Assembly (NCBI GenBank): GCA_000696115.1
Contig: JJOH01000019.1
Coordinates: forward strand, 310,001-374,000
Reading direction: 5' to 3'
Length of the DNA: 64,000 nucleotides
Source of the DNA: Streptomyces olindensis
GTDB taxonomy: Bacteria > Actinomycetota > Actinomycetes > Streptomycetales > Streptomycetaceae
Shown here: piece after piece, positions 23,372-30,589 of the stretch
Numbering within the stretch: the first letter of the stretch is position 1
How the letters are laid out: every line of letters starts with the position of its first letter
Notes under the pieces: model-generated
Databases searched by the model: none
What the model saw: the letters and a program-made list of their open reading frames with translations, nothing else
Told to the model about the DNA's origin: nothing
Translations under genes and position numbers: made by a program

Positions 23372-24559
23372 ATGGGCAGCACTGGCTGGAGCAGGCGCCG
23401 GTTCGTCGGCGCGCTGGCGGGAGGGGCCGCCGCGGCGGCGCTGCCGGCCTGCGACACGGCGCCCGAGCCCGCCGCGTCCCCCGCGCCCGAGGCGAGCACC
23501 AGCCCGTCCCGCGAGGCCCGGCGCCCCTCCGGTCCGCGGCCCCTGTACCTCGGCACCTACACGTCGGCCGAGGGCGGCGGCGAGGGCATCGGCCTGGCCA
23601 CGTACGACCCGGCGACGGGCCGGATCACCGGCACGGGCACGGTCCCCGGCGTCGGCGACCCGTCGTACCTCGCGGTCCACCCGGACCGCCGCACGCTGTA
23701 CGCGGTGGACGAGCGCGAGGACGGCGCCGTGACCGCCGTCCGGCTCTCCGACCGGAAGATCCTGGGCAGCCGGAGCACCGGCGGCGCGGCCCCCTGCCAT
23801 CTGTCGGTGCATCCCGGCGGGCGCTGGCTGTTCAGCGCGAACTACGGCTCGGGCAGCGTGGCCGTGCATCCGATCGACGCCTCGGGGGCCCTCGGCGAGC
23901 GCAGCGACCTCGTCACGCACTCCAGTCCACCGCCCGGCCCGGGCCAGGAGGGCCCGCACGCCCACCAGATCATCACGAGCCCCGACGGGGGCCATGTGCT
24001 GGCCGTCGACCTGGGGACCGACACCGTCTACACGTACCGGCTCGACGAGAAGGCCGGCAGGCTCACCGAGGTCGCGCGGGCGCAGACCCGGCCGGGCGCC
24101 GGTCCGCGCCACCTCACGTTCCACCCGGGCGGCCGGTACGCCTACGTCGCCGACGAGGTCGACAACACGGTGGCGGTCTGCTCGTACGACCCGGCCTCCG
24201 GCCGCGTGCGCGTCGGCGAGGCGCAGTCCACGGGTACGGGTTCGGGCACCAGCTACCCGGCGCAGATCCTCGTCACCCCGAACGGCCGGTACGCCTATCT
24301 CGCCAACCGCGGCCACAACAGCCTCACGCGCTATGCGATCGAGGCGGACGGCGCCCGGCTCAGGCTGCTGGACACGGTGCCGGTGGACGGGGACTTCCCG
24401 CGTCAGATCGCCCTCTCGCCGGAGGGCACGCTGCTGTTCGCGGCGAACCAGAAGTCCTCGACCGTCACCGTCTTCCACGTGGACGAGGCGAGCGGCACCC
24501 TGCGACGGGCCGGCGAACCGTTTCCCTCACCGGTCGCCGTCTGTGCGCTGCCGCTGTAG
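23372..24559 (+). CDS. Exported lactonase-family beta-propeller lipoprotein
   Basis: 395 aa. The start 'MGSTGWSRRRFVGALAGGAAAAALPACDT' is a Tat signal (SRRRFVG) with a lipobox-like 'LPAC'. A Pro/Ser/Glu-rich linker leads into a seven-bladed propeller of the 6-phosphogluconolactonase (YbhE/Pgl) family: 'YLGTYTSAEGGGEGIGLATYD', 'SYLAVHPDRRTLYAV', 'PHAHQIITSPDGGHVLAVDLG', 'PRHLTFHPGGRYAYVADEV', 'YPAQILVTPNGRYAYLANRG'. Export argues against a role in the pentose phosphate pathway; it may open another lactone outside the cell. Start 23372 has GAGGGG upstream. It overlaps the convergent DUF2470 gene by 33 bases. Confidence 0.82.
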   Translation: MGSTGWSRRRFVGALAGGAAAAALPACDTAPEPAASPAPEASTSPSREARRPSGPRPLYLGTYTSAEGGGEGIGLATYDPATGRITGTGTVPGVGDPSYLAVHPDRRTLYAVDEREDGAVTAVRLSDRKILGSRSTGGAAPCHLSVHPGGRWLFSANYGSGSVAVHPIDASGALGERSDLVTHSSPPPGPGQEGPHAHQIITSPDGGHVLAVDLGTDTVYTYRLDEKAGRLTEVARAQTRPGAGPRHLTFHPGGRYAYVADEVDNTVAVCSYDPASGRVRVGEAQSTGTGSGTSYPAQILVTPNGRYAYLANRGHNSLTRYAIEADGARLRLLDTVPVDGDFPRQIALSPEGTLLFAANQKSSTVTVFHVDEASGTLRRAGEPFPSPVAVCALPL

Positions 24560-25255
24560 CGCCCGGGGGCAGGACGCGGCACTGGCCTGGCCGAGCAGGA
24601 CGTGCATGCGCTCGGTGAGCTGCGCGACGTCGTCGGCGGGCCGGTGGAACGCCAGGCGTACGTCGCCGTGCGCGCGGGCGCGTTCGATGCGCAGGGTGAG
24701 GCCGTGCCGGTCGACGGCGAGCGGCTGGACGCGGACCGCGCCGTGCAGGCTGTCGGAGTCGACCAGGCGGGTGAGCCGCTCGACCGCGTCGGCGTGGCAG
24801 TCGGCGAGGTGCGTCAGCAGCCTGGCCTCGGCGGTGGTGAGCGGGTCGGGCACGGCGGCGGCGAAGTCCTCCAGGTCCACGACGACGGCACCGGACGGCT
24901 GCCGTAGCACCACACGCGTGGGCGTGAAGGCGAGCCGGCCCTCCTCGACGGCGAACCAGCCCGCGAGCCAGAGCCGGGCGCGGATCCGGCTGCGGAGCGG
25001 TACGGGCGCGACGTCGGCGAACTCCAGCACCGCGGACGGCTCGCCCCGGGGCGCGCAGATCGCGGCCGCGAGCAGGGCGCTGTCCTCTGGCACATCCACG
25101 AGCACCCGGCCGTCCTCGGCCACCGTGTGCGCGCCGACCAGCTCCTCCCGCATGCCCTCCGCGGTCACCGAGCAGGACCACGCGGCGGCGAGTACCGAGC
25201 GCGCCCGTTCCGCCGCGGCGGGGGCCGCCGTCCAGCTGTGGCTGTCGTCACCCAT
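24527..25255 (-). CDS. DUF2470-domain protein, iron-regulated
   Basis: 242 aa. The N-terminal half ('AERARSVLAAAWSCSVTAEG', 'VLVDVPEDSALLAAAICAPRG', 'VLEFADVAPVPLRSRIRARLWLAGW') is a split-barrel fold like HugZ/pyridoxamine-oxidase proteins. The C-terminal DUF2470 part has 'LTTAEARLLTHLADCHADAVERLTRLV' and 'GAVRVQPLAVDRHGLTLRIE'. Relatives act in haem binding or degradation. GGAGG lies six bases before ATG 25255, and a canonical iron box begins 12 bases upstream of it, so it should be repressed by DmdR/IdeR with iron and made under starvation, consistent with haem-iron release. The haem role is inference. Confidence 0.82.
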   Translation of the reverse strand: MGDDSHSWTAAPAAAERARSVLAAAWSCSVTAEGMREELVGAHTVAEDGRVLVDVPEDSALLAAAICAPRGEPSAVLEFADVAPVPLRSRIRARLWLAGWFAVEEGRLAFTPTRVVLRQPSGAVVVDLEDFAAAVPDPLTTAEARLLTHLADCHADAVERLTRLVDSDSLHGAVRVQPLAVDRHGLTLRIERARAHGDVRLAFHRPADDVAQLTERMHVLLGQASAASCPRALQRQRTDGDR

Positions 25256-25266
25256 CCCAGACCTCC

Positions 25267-25285
25267 TTAGGTAAGCCTCACCTAA
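25267..25285 (-). promoter_or_regulatory. DmdR1/IdeR-type iron box
   Basis: TTAGGTAAGCCTCACCTAA is a 19-base element matching the actinobacterial DtxR-family consensus TTAGGTTAGGCTMACCTAA at nearly every position (read on the minus strand TTAGGTGAGGCTTACCTAA). It lies just upstream of the DUF2470 gene and also faces the TetR gene end, so only DUF2470 is a plausible target. Confidence 0.85.
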
Positions 25286-25340
25286 CCTACCGAAGATCAG
25301 GGTGTGGGCCAACCTCGTCACGTGATCTTTGCGGGACCTT

Positions 25341-25949
25341 TCAGGGCGTGAGGACCCCCAGCAGGGCGCGCGCGCACAGTTCGCGCACCTGCTCCCGGGT
25401 CAACTCGGTGTCGCGCAGCCACTCCAGGCACACGGCCGTGGTGAACGCCAGCCAGCCGCGCACGGCGAGCCGCACCTCCGGCCGGTCCTCGACGGCGGGA
25501 CCGAACTCGGGGTCCGCGGCGAGCGCCGCGAGGATCTGCCGCTCCTGCGCGGCCAGGGCCCGCTGGTACACCCTGCGCACCGCCTGGTCCCCGGCCGCGT
25601 CGGCGCGGTGGAAGGCCCGGTAGCCGTGCGCGTGCTCCCGGACGTACTCCAGGAACGTGTCGAGACCGTCCGCGAGCTGCTCGCGCACCGGGACGCCGGG
25701 CACCGCCGCCGTCATGCGCAGCATCCGCTCGCTCTCGCGCTCCACGACCGCCGCGAAGAAGTCCCGCTTGGTCGGGAAGTAGTGGTACAGCAGCCCGCGC
25801 GACACCCCGGCGATCTCGGCGACCTGCTCGATCCACACGTCGTCGTACGGGCTCTCGGAGAACAGCCGCGCCCCGACCGACAGCAGCTGCTCGCGGCGCT
25901 CCTGGGTGCTGAGCCGGCGGCGCGTGCGCCCGGCCTGGTTCGCGGCCAT
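25341..25949 (-). CDS. TetR-family transcriptional regulator
   Basis: 202 aa. The N-terminal helix-turn-helix is 'RREQLLSVGARLFSESPYDDVWIEQVAEIAGVSRGLLYHYFPTKRDFFAAVVER', the classical TetR DNA-binding domain. The helical ligand domain follows, with 'FRADAAG'-like text and 'WLAFTTAVCLEWL'. It is divergent from the P450 at 26059 and probably represses it and itself. The 109-base gap holds TTGAAC-type half sites. The ligand is unknown; a fatty acid or terpenoid substrate of the P450 is possible. Confidence 0.87.
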   Translation of the reverse strand: MAANQAGRTRRRLSTQERREQLLSVGARLFSESPYDDVWIEQVAEIAGVSRGLLYHYFPTKRDFFAAVVERESERMLRMTAAVPGVPVREQLADGLDTFLEYVREHAHGYRAFHRADAAGDQAVRRVYQRALAAQERQILAALAADPEFGPAVEDRPEVRLAVRGWLAFTTAVCLEWLRDTELTREQVRELCARALLGVLTP

Positions 25950-25962
25950 GCCCGCACTTTAC

Positions 25963-26010
25963 TTGACGCCGGTTCAACAACGGGACCAGACTGAAGCGCG
26001 CTATTGAACC
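25963..26010. promoter_or_regulatory. TTGAACC/GGTTCAA half sites between TetR and P450 genes
   Basis: GGTTCAA (25971-25977) and TTGAACC (26004-26010) are 7-bp inverted arms separated by 26 bases. Each is part of a looser palindrome (TTGACGCCGGTTCAA and TTGAACCCGCGTACAA). They fit a pair of TetR sites. Confidence 0.45.
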
Positions 26011-26058
26011 CGCGTACAACACGTGCGAACCCGCCGCCGCATCAAGGGAGATCGCGTC

Positions 26059-27555
26059 ATGACCCAGGCGCCGACACGGGACGGGGTGCCCAAGGGGTTC
26101 CGGAGTGCCGAGCTGGGCTGGCCGGAGCTGGACCGCATCCCGCATCCGCCGTACCGGATTCCGCTGCTCGGTGACGTGGTGGGCGTCAACCGGCGCACCC
26201 CGCTGCAGGACTCGCTGCGGTACGCCCGCCAACTCGGTTCGGTCTTCCGGCGGAAGGCCTTCGGCAAGGAGTTCGTGTTCGTCTGGGGCGCCCGGCACGC
26301 GGCCGACCTCGCGGACGAGTCGCGGTTCGCCAAGCACGTGGGGCTCGGCATAGCCAATCTGCGGCCGGTCGCCGGGGACGGCCTGTTCACGGCGTACAAC
26401 CACGAGCCGAACTGGCAGTTGGCGCACGACGTGCTCGCGCCGGGGTTCAGCCGCGAGGCCATGGCGGGATACCACCCGATGATGCTGGCCGTCGCGCGGC
26501 AGCTGACGGAGCACTGGGACCGGGCTGCCGCGGCGGGCCGGGCGGTGGACGTGCCGGGCGACATGACCAAGCTGACGCTGGAGACGATCGCGCGCACCGG
26601 CTTCGGGCACGACTTCGAGTCGTTCGAACGCTCCCGGCCGCACCCCTTCGTGACCGCGATGGTCGGCACGCTGACCTACGCGCAGCGGCTCAACACCGTG
26701 CCCTTCCCGCTGGCCCCGCTGCTGCTGCGGAGCGCGAGCCGGCGCAACGCGGCCGACATCACCTACCTCAACCGCACGGTCGACGAGCTGGTCCGGGCGC
26801 GGCGGGCCGGCGGCCGCGGGGACGGGGACCTGCTCGACCGGATGCTGGAGACAGCCCACCCCGAGACCGGGGAGCGGCTGGAGCCGCGGAACGTGCGCCG
26901 CCAGGTGATCACCTTCCTGGTCGCCGGCCACGAGACGACGTCGGGCGCGCTCTCCTTCGCCCTGCACTACCTCTCCCGCCACCCGGAGGTCGCGGCCCGG
27001 GCCCGCGCCGAGGTGGACCGCGTGTGGGCGGGCGCGGCGGAACCGGCCTACGAACAGGTGGCCCGACTGCGCTACGTCCGCCGGGTGCTGGACGAGTCGC
27101 TGCGGCTGTGGCCCACGGCGCCCGCCTTCGCCCGGGAGGCCCGCGAGGACACCGTGCTGGCCGGCGAGCACCCGATGCGGCGCGGGGCGTGGGCGCTGGT
27201 GCTGACGCCGATGCTGCACCGGGACCCCGAGGTGTGGGGCGCGGACGCCGAGCGCTTCGATCCGGACCGTTTCGAGGCGCAGGCCGTACGGACCCGGGCG
27301 CCGCACACCTTCAAGCCGTTCGGGACGGGGGCGCGGGCGTGCATCGGGCGCCAGTTCGCGCTGCACGAGGCGACGCTGGTGCTCGGCCTGCTGCTGCGCC
27401 GCTACGAGCTGCGTCCCGAGCCGGAGTACCGGCTGCGCGTGACGGAGCGGCTCACACTGATGCCGGAAGGGCTGCGACTCCACCCGGAGCGCCGGACCGC
27501 GCCACGGGAACCGGCCCCGGAGCTGCACTGCCCGGTGCCGGGTACGGGCGACTGA
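26059..27555 (+). CDS. Cytochrome P450 (CYP102-haem-domain-like, stand-alone)
   Basis: 498 aa. I-helix 'FLVAGHETTSGALSF' near residue 289, ExxR in 'DESLRLWPTAPAF', haem ligand Cys about 428 in 'FGTGARACIGRQFAL'. It is strikingly similar to the haem domain of the fusion at 16490 (compare 'DGLFTAYNHEPNWQLAHD' with 'DGLFTAYNDEPNWAKAHD') but ends after the haem domain without FMN or FAD parts. It therefore needs an external reductase or ferredoxin; none is encoded next door. A fatty-acid-like substrate is likely by homology. GGGAG precedes ATG 26059. The divergent TetR is the probable regulator. Confidence 0.88.
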   Translation: MTQAPTRDGVPKGFRSAELGWPELDRIPHPPYRIPLLGDVVGVNRRTPLQDSLRYARQLGSVFRRKAFGKEFVFVWGARHAADLADESRFAKHVGLGIANLRPVAGDGLFTAYNHEPNWQLAHDVLAPGFSREAMAGYHPMMLAVARQLTEHWDRAAAAGRAVDVPGDMTKLTLETIARTGFGHDFESFERSRPHPFVTAMVGTLTYAQRLNTVPFPLAPLLLRSASRRNAADITYLNRTVDELVRARRAGGRGDGDLLDRMLETAHPETGERLEPRNVRRQVITFLVAGHETTSGALSFALHYLSRHPEVAARARAEVDRVWAGAAEPAYEQVARLRYVRRVLDESLRLWPTAPAFAREAREDTVLAGEHPMRRGAWALVLTPMLHRDPEVWGADAERFDPDRFEAQAVRTRAPHTFKPFGTGARACIGRQFALHEATLVLGLLLRRYELRPEPEYRLRVTERLTLMPEGLRLHPERRTAPREPAPELHCPVPGTGD

Positions 27556-27739
27556 CTCCCACGACCGGGAGCCGGCTCAGCCCGCACTGCCCAGGGCCGG
27601 GGGGCAGGTGACTCACCCCCGCGAACCGGAGGCGGCTCAGCCCGCACTGCCCAAGGACCTGGGGCACCGAGAACCGGGGCGAACGCCCCACCCCACCACC
27701 GAGAACCGGCTCAGCCCCGCTCTGTCCAGTGCCCGGGCC
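27551..27739. repeat. Degenerate direct repeats around a stop-codon region
   Basis: The text CGGCTCAGCCC recurs at 27573, 27633 and 27707. Copies 1 and 2 are in register over about 60 bases. The third contains the stop codon and last codons of the pentapeptide-repeat gene. The intergenic copies look like decayed duplications of that 3' end. The rest of the 155-base gap holds nothing else I recognise. Confidence 0.6.
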
Positions 27740-28553
27740 GGGTGACCGACTCCGGCAGTCGGGTGCCGGCGCTCCCCCGCGCCGCGTTGAGCTGCGGCTG
27801 GGTGAGGAAGAACGCCCCGGTCAGGTCGGCGTCGGTGAGGTCCGCGTCGCGCAGGTCGGCGCCGATCAGGTCGGCGCCCCTGAGGTCCGCGCCGGTGAGG
27901 TCGGCGGCGATGAGGTAGGCGCCGCGGAGGCTGGCGCCGCGCAGGTCGGCGCCCTTGAGGCGGGCTCCGATGAGGTCCGCGCCCCGGCGGTCCTTCCTGC
28001 GGCCCTTGCTGCCGGCCCGGGCCAGCTCGCTCACCCTTAGCAGCAGGACGTTGACCTCCTGGCGGTGGGCCGCCACGTCCAGCGCGGCGAGTTCCCCGGG
28101 GGTCCCGCCGGTCAGTTCCTCCGTCTTCGCCAGGGCCTCGCGCAGCTCGGCGTGGACGGGGCCGGCCGCGGGCAGGGCGAGCGCCTCGGTGAGGTACCAC
28201 AGCAGCTCGTGCAGCTGCCGGACGACCGGGAACACGTCGAACATGCGGCGGGCGTGCTCCGGCGGCCCGGTCCGCCAGTCCCGCCCGCCGAAGGTGATCT
28301 GCGAGACCCGCTGCCCGGCGCCGAAGCAGTCGTAGACCGTGCAGCCGGTGAATCCTTTCTGCCGCAGCCTGGCGTGGATGCCGCAGCGGTGGTAGTCCCG
28401 GAGGTTGCGGCAGGGCGTGCCGGCGGCCTTGTCGACCGCGAAGTCGGCCGAGGCCGCGAACGGCAGGGCGACGCAGCACAGACCGAAGCACCGCTCGCAG
28501 TCGCCGCGCAGTTCCGCTCGCGCGGCGTGGTGATCTCGCATGGCGTTCAGCAT
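27711..28553 (-). CDS. Cys-cluster protein with C-terminal pentapeptide repeats
   Basis: 280 aa. Residues 10-75 hold a YkgJ-like metal cluster: 'DCERCFGLCCVALPF', 'GTPCRNLRDYHRCGIH', 'FTGCTVYDCFGAG', with eight or more Cys. From about residue 195 come pentapeptide repeats A(D/N)LxX: 'ADLIGARLKGADLRGASLRG', 'AYLIAADLTGADLRGADLIG', 'ADLRDADLTDADLTGAFF', roughly 14 units forming a right-handed quadrilateral helix. Some such proteins mimic DNA and inhibit gyrase; that is not shown here. No ribosome site is visible; ATG 28553 or 28541 is the likely start. A perfect inverted repeat sits 10 bases upstream. Confidence 0.8.
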   Translation of the reverse strand: MLNAMRDHHAARAELRGDCERCFGLCCVALPFAASADFAVDKAAGTPCRNLRDYHRCGIHARLRQKGFTGCTVYDCFGAGQRVSQITFGGRDWRTGPPEHARRMFDVFPVVRQLHELLWYLTEALALPAAGPVHAELREALAKTEELTGGTPGELAALDVAAHRQEVNVLLLRVSELARAGSKGRRKDRRGADLIGARLKGADLRGASLRGAYLIAADLTGADLRGADLIGADLRDADLTDADLTGAFFLTQPQLNAARGSAGTRLPESVTRPGHWTERG

Positions 28554-28562
28554 ACGAAACGA

Positions 28563-28580
28563 GAACTCACCGATGAGTTC
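28563..28580. promoter_or_regulatory. Inverted repeat GAACTCA-CCGA-TGAGTTC
   Basis: A perfect 7-bp inverted repeat lies 9 bases upstream of the pentapeptide-repeat gene start. As RNA on the minus strand it forms a hairpin with a UCGG loop next to the start codon; as DNA it may be an operator. Confidence 0.45.
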
Positions 28581-28680
28581 CCGGTCCTGTGGGGGTCTCC
28601 TCATACAACGGAAAACAAGCTCGGCTACCACTGAGACAGCAGCCGAACAGGCGGGAGCCGTACGGAAGAGGAGAGACGTC

Positions 28681-28881
28681 ATGCTCACGCACCAGCCTTC
28701 GTGCCCCACCCCGGACAGCGTCGACCGCCAGAACGCCGTGATCGTCTCGGCCCACCCCGAACAGGGCTGGAGCCTGCTGTCCGACGGCACCATCGTCTTC
28801 GACGACACCGGCGAACTCCTGCCGGACGGGCGGGTCGTGGACCCGCACCGCGGCCTCGGACCGCTGGCCGTCGCGGCCTGA
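28681..28881 (+). CDS. DUF5999 small protein
   Basis: 66 aa, 'MLTHQPSCPTPDSVDR' then 'HPEQGWSLLSDGTIVFDDTG' and 'LLPDGRVVDPHRGLGPL'. This matches the small Streptomyces DUF5999 family, whose members usually begin with a Cys-containing 'MCQHQPPCP'. The first Cys is absent here, so a metal-binding role, if any, may be altered. GAGGAG lies seven bases before ATG 28681. It ends one base before the convergent sigma-factor gene. Function unknown. Confidence 0.75.
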   Translation: MLTHQPSCPTPDSVDRQNAVIVSAHPEQGWSLLSDGTIVFDDTGELLPDGRVVDPHRGLGPLAVAA

Positions 28882-28882
28882 G

Positions 28883-29785
28883 TCACCCCGCGAGGCCGGG
28901 CGCCGCCAGGCGCTCCAGACGCTCGGGGTCGGCCAGGATGTACATGCCGGTGATCCGGCCGTCGGTGATCGTGACACCCATGACGGACTGCACGCGTCCA
29001 CCGGGCGCGTTGACGACCCCGACCGCGCCGTTGACCAGCACCAGCTCCGCGGCCTGCGCGAACCGGGCGAACATGAGCGCCTGCTCCGCCACCGCCTTCG
29101 CCCCCTGGACCACCTTGGACACGGCCGCGCCGCGCACCAGCTCGCCCGAGTCGGCCCGCAGCACCACGTCCGGGTGGAGGAGCGCGAGCAGCGCCTCGAA
29201 GTCCCCGCCGCGCGAGGCGGCCAGGAAGGCGTCGAGCACCTCCTTCTGCCGGCCGAGGTCCGGTTCCGCCGCCGGGGTGGCGCCGCGCACCCGGCGCCGG
29301 GCCCGGCTCGCCAGCTGCCGGGTCGCGGCCGGTTCGCGCTCCACGATCGGCGCGATGTCGTCGAACGGCACGGCGAACATGTCGTGCAGCACGAACGCGA
29401 GCCGCTCGTCGGGCGTCAGGTTCTCCAGCACGACGAGCAGCGCGAGGCCCACGGAGTCGGCCTGGAGCACTTCCTCGGCCGGGTCGATGTGGGACAGCGG
29501 GCGCAGCACGGGGTCCGGGACGAACGTGCCGAGCGTGTCGTCCATCGGTTCCTCGCGGCGGGCGGCGCGTGAGCGCAGCAGGTCGAGGCAGACCCGGCCG
29601 ATCACGGTGGTCAGCCAGCCGCCGAGGTTCCGGATGTCCTCCGGGTCGGTGCGGCCGAGCTTCAGCCAGGTCTCCTGAACGGCGTCCTCCGCCTCCGCCA
29701 GCGACCCGAGCATGCGGTACGCGACCGCCTTCAGCCGCCCCCGGTGCTCCTCGAACCGGTCGGCCAGTTCCTCGCTGCCCGTCAT
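28883..29785 (-). CDS. ECF41-type RNA polymerase sigma factor with SnoaL-like tail
   Basis: 300 aa. Sigma region 2 is 'RLKAVAYRMLGSLAEAEDAVQETWLKL' and 'IRNLGGWLTTVIGRVCLDLLRSR'; region 4 is 'LTPDERLAFVLHDMFAVPFDDIAPIVEREPAATRQLASRARRRV'. Residues about 190-300 form a SnoaL-like domain ('VLDAFLAASRGGDFEALLALLHPDVVLRAD', 'VNGAVGVVNAPGG', 'DPERLERL'), the C-terminal extension that controls ECF41 factors without an anti-sigma. ECF41 genes often sit next to a carboxymuconolactone-decarboxylase-like target; here a PIG-L deacetylase gene ends 10 bases upstream, which is unusual. Start follows GGGGGAG. Confidence 0.85.
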   Translation of the reverse strand: MTGSEELADRFEEHRGRLKAVAYRMLGSLAEAEDAVQETWLKLGRTDPEDIRNLGGWLTTVIGRVCLDLLRSRAARREEPMDDTLGTFVPDPVLRPLSHIDPAEEVLQADSVGLALLVVLENLTPDERLAFVLHDMFAVPFDDIAPIVEREPAATRQLASRARRRVRGATPAAEPDLGRQKEVLDAFLAASRGGDFEALLALLHPDVVLRADSGELVRGAAVSKVVQGAKAVAEQALMFARFAQAAELVLVNGAVGVVNAPGGRVQSVMGVTITDGRITGMYILADPERLERLAAPGLAG

Positions 29786-29795
29786 GGTCTCCCCC

Positions 29796-30539
29796 TCATC
29801 TGCCGAACAGTTCGAACGCCACGGCGGGCCTGCCCCCGAACCGCTCCCCCGTCGTCTCGGCGTGCTGCGTCAGGAAGCCGCGGACATACGTCTCCGGATC
29901 CTCGTCCGTCAACGCCTCGATGTAGGTGCGGTGTTCGAGCAGGGAGCGCACCGCGCGCTCCAGGCCGGGCGTCGCGTCCACGGCGTGCGTCGGCGTGCTG
30001 GAGCCGGCGACGGCGACCCAGCGCACGCCGTCCCAGGGTTCGAGGCCCTGCTCGACGAGTTCCGGGAAGATCCAGCGGTTGCCGGCGTCGCCGGCCGCGT
30101 CGAGGGTGGCCCGGCCGACGGCGACGTGGTCCGGGGTGTTCCAGGCGACGCCGCCCCAGGTGTCCCGGTGGTTGAGCGTGATGACCAGCTCGGGCCGGTG
30201 CCGGCGGATCGCGGCGGCGATGTCGCGGCGCAGGGCGGTGCCGTACTCGATGACACCGTCCTTGTGGTCGAGGAACTCCACCTCGGACACCCCGACCACC
30301 GCCGCGCTCGCCCGCTGCTCCCGCTCCCGCAGGGGTCCGCACCGCGCGGGCTCCAGGGTGTCGATGCCCGCCTCGCCCCGGGTGGCGAGGACGTAGGCGA
30401 TCTCGCGGCCTTCGTCGGTCCAGGCCGCGATCGCCGCGGAGCAGCCGTACTCGAGGTCGTCGGGGTGGGCCACGACCGCGAGGGCGCGCCGCCAGTCGCC
30501 CGGCATGGGCTGGAGTTGAGTGCTCGTCGGCTCCGTCAT
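29796..30539 (-). CDS. PIG-L/LmbE-family deacetylase
   Basis: 247 aa. The zinc motif is 'AVVAHPDDLEYGCSAAIAAW' (AHPDD) near residue 24, and the third ligand is in 'NTPDHVAVGRATLDAAGD'. Other family text: 'EIAYVLATRGEAGID', 'PLREREQRASAAVVGV', 'VEFLDHKDGVIE'. It should remove an N-acetyl group from a GlcNAc-like substrate; MshB and Mca of mycothiol metabolism belong to the family, but specific features of those are not evident. It is upstream of, and probably co-transcribed with, the ECF41 sigma gene. Confidence 0.87.
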   Translation of the reverse strand: MTEPTSTQLQPMPGDWRRALAVVAHPDDLEYGCSAAIAAWTDEGREIAYVLATRGEAGIDTLEPARCGPLREREQRASAAVVGVSEVEFLDHKDGVIEYGTALRRDIAAAIRRHRPELVITLNHRDTWGGVAWNTPDHVAVGRATLDAAGDAGNRWIFPELVEQGLEPWDGVRWVAVAGSSTPTHAVDATPGLERAVRSLLEHRTYIEALTDEDPETYVRGFLTQHAETTGERFGGRPAVAFELFGR

Positions 30540-30589
30540 GTCGGCAGACTAGTCCGCGCCACCGACATCACCCCGTGTGCGGCGCGGCA

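Noticed and set aside
23372..24559. Pentose-phosphate 6-phosphogluconolactonase
   Set aside because: It has a Tat/lipoprotein signal and is therefore exported, which does not fit the cytoplasmic pathway.
16490..27555. Natural-product biosynthetic cluster suggested by two P450s and a phosphotransferase
   Set aside because: No polyketide synthase, NRPS, terpene synthase or other core enzyme lies nearby; the P450s are fatty-acid type.
27551..27739. CRISPR-like array
   Set aside because: Repeats are degenerate, unequally spaced (60 and 74 bases), lack distinct spacers, and resemble the adjacent gene end.
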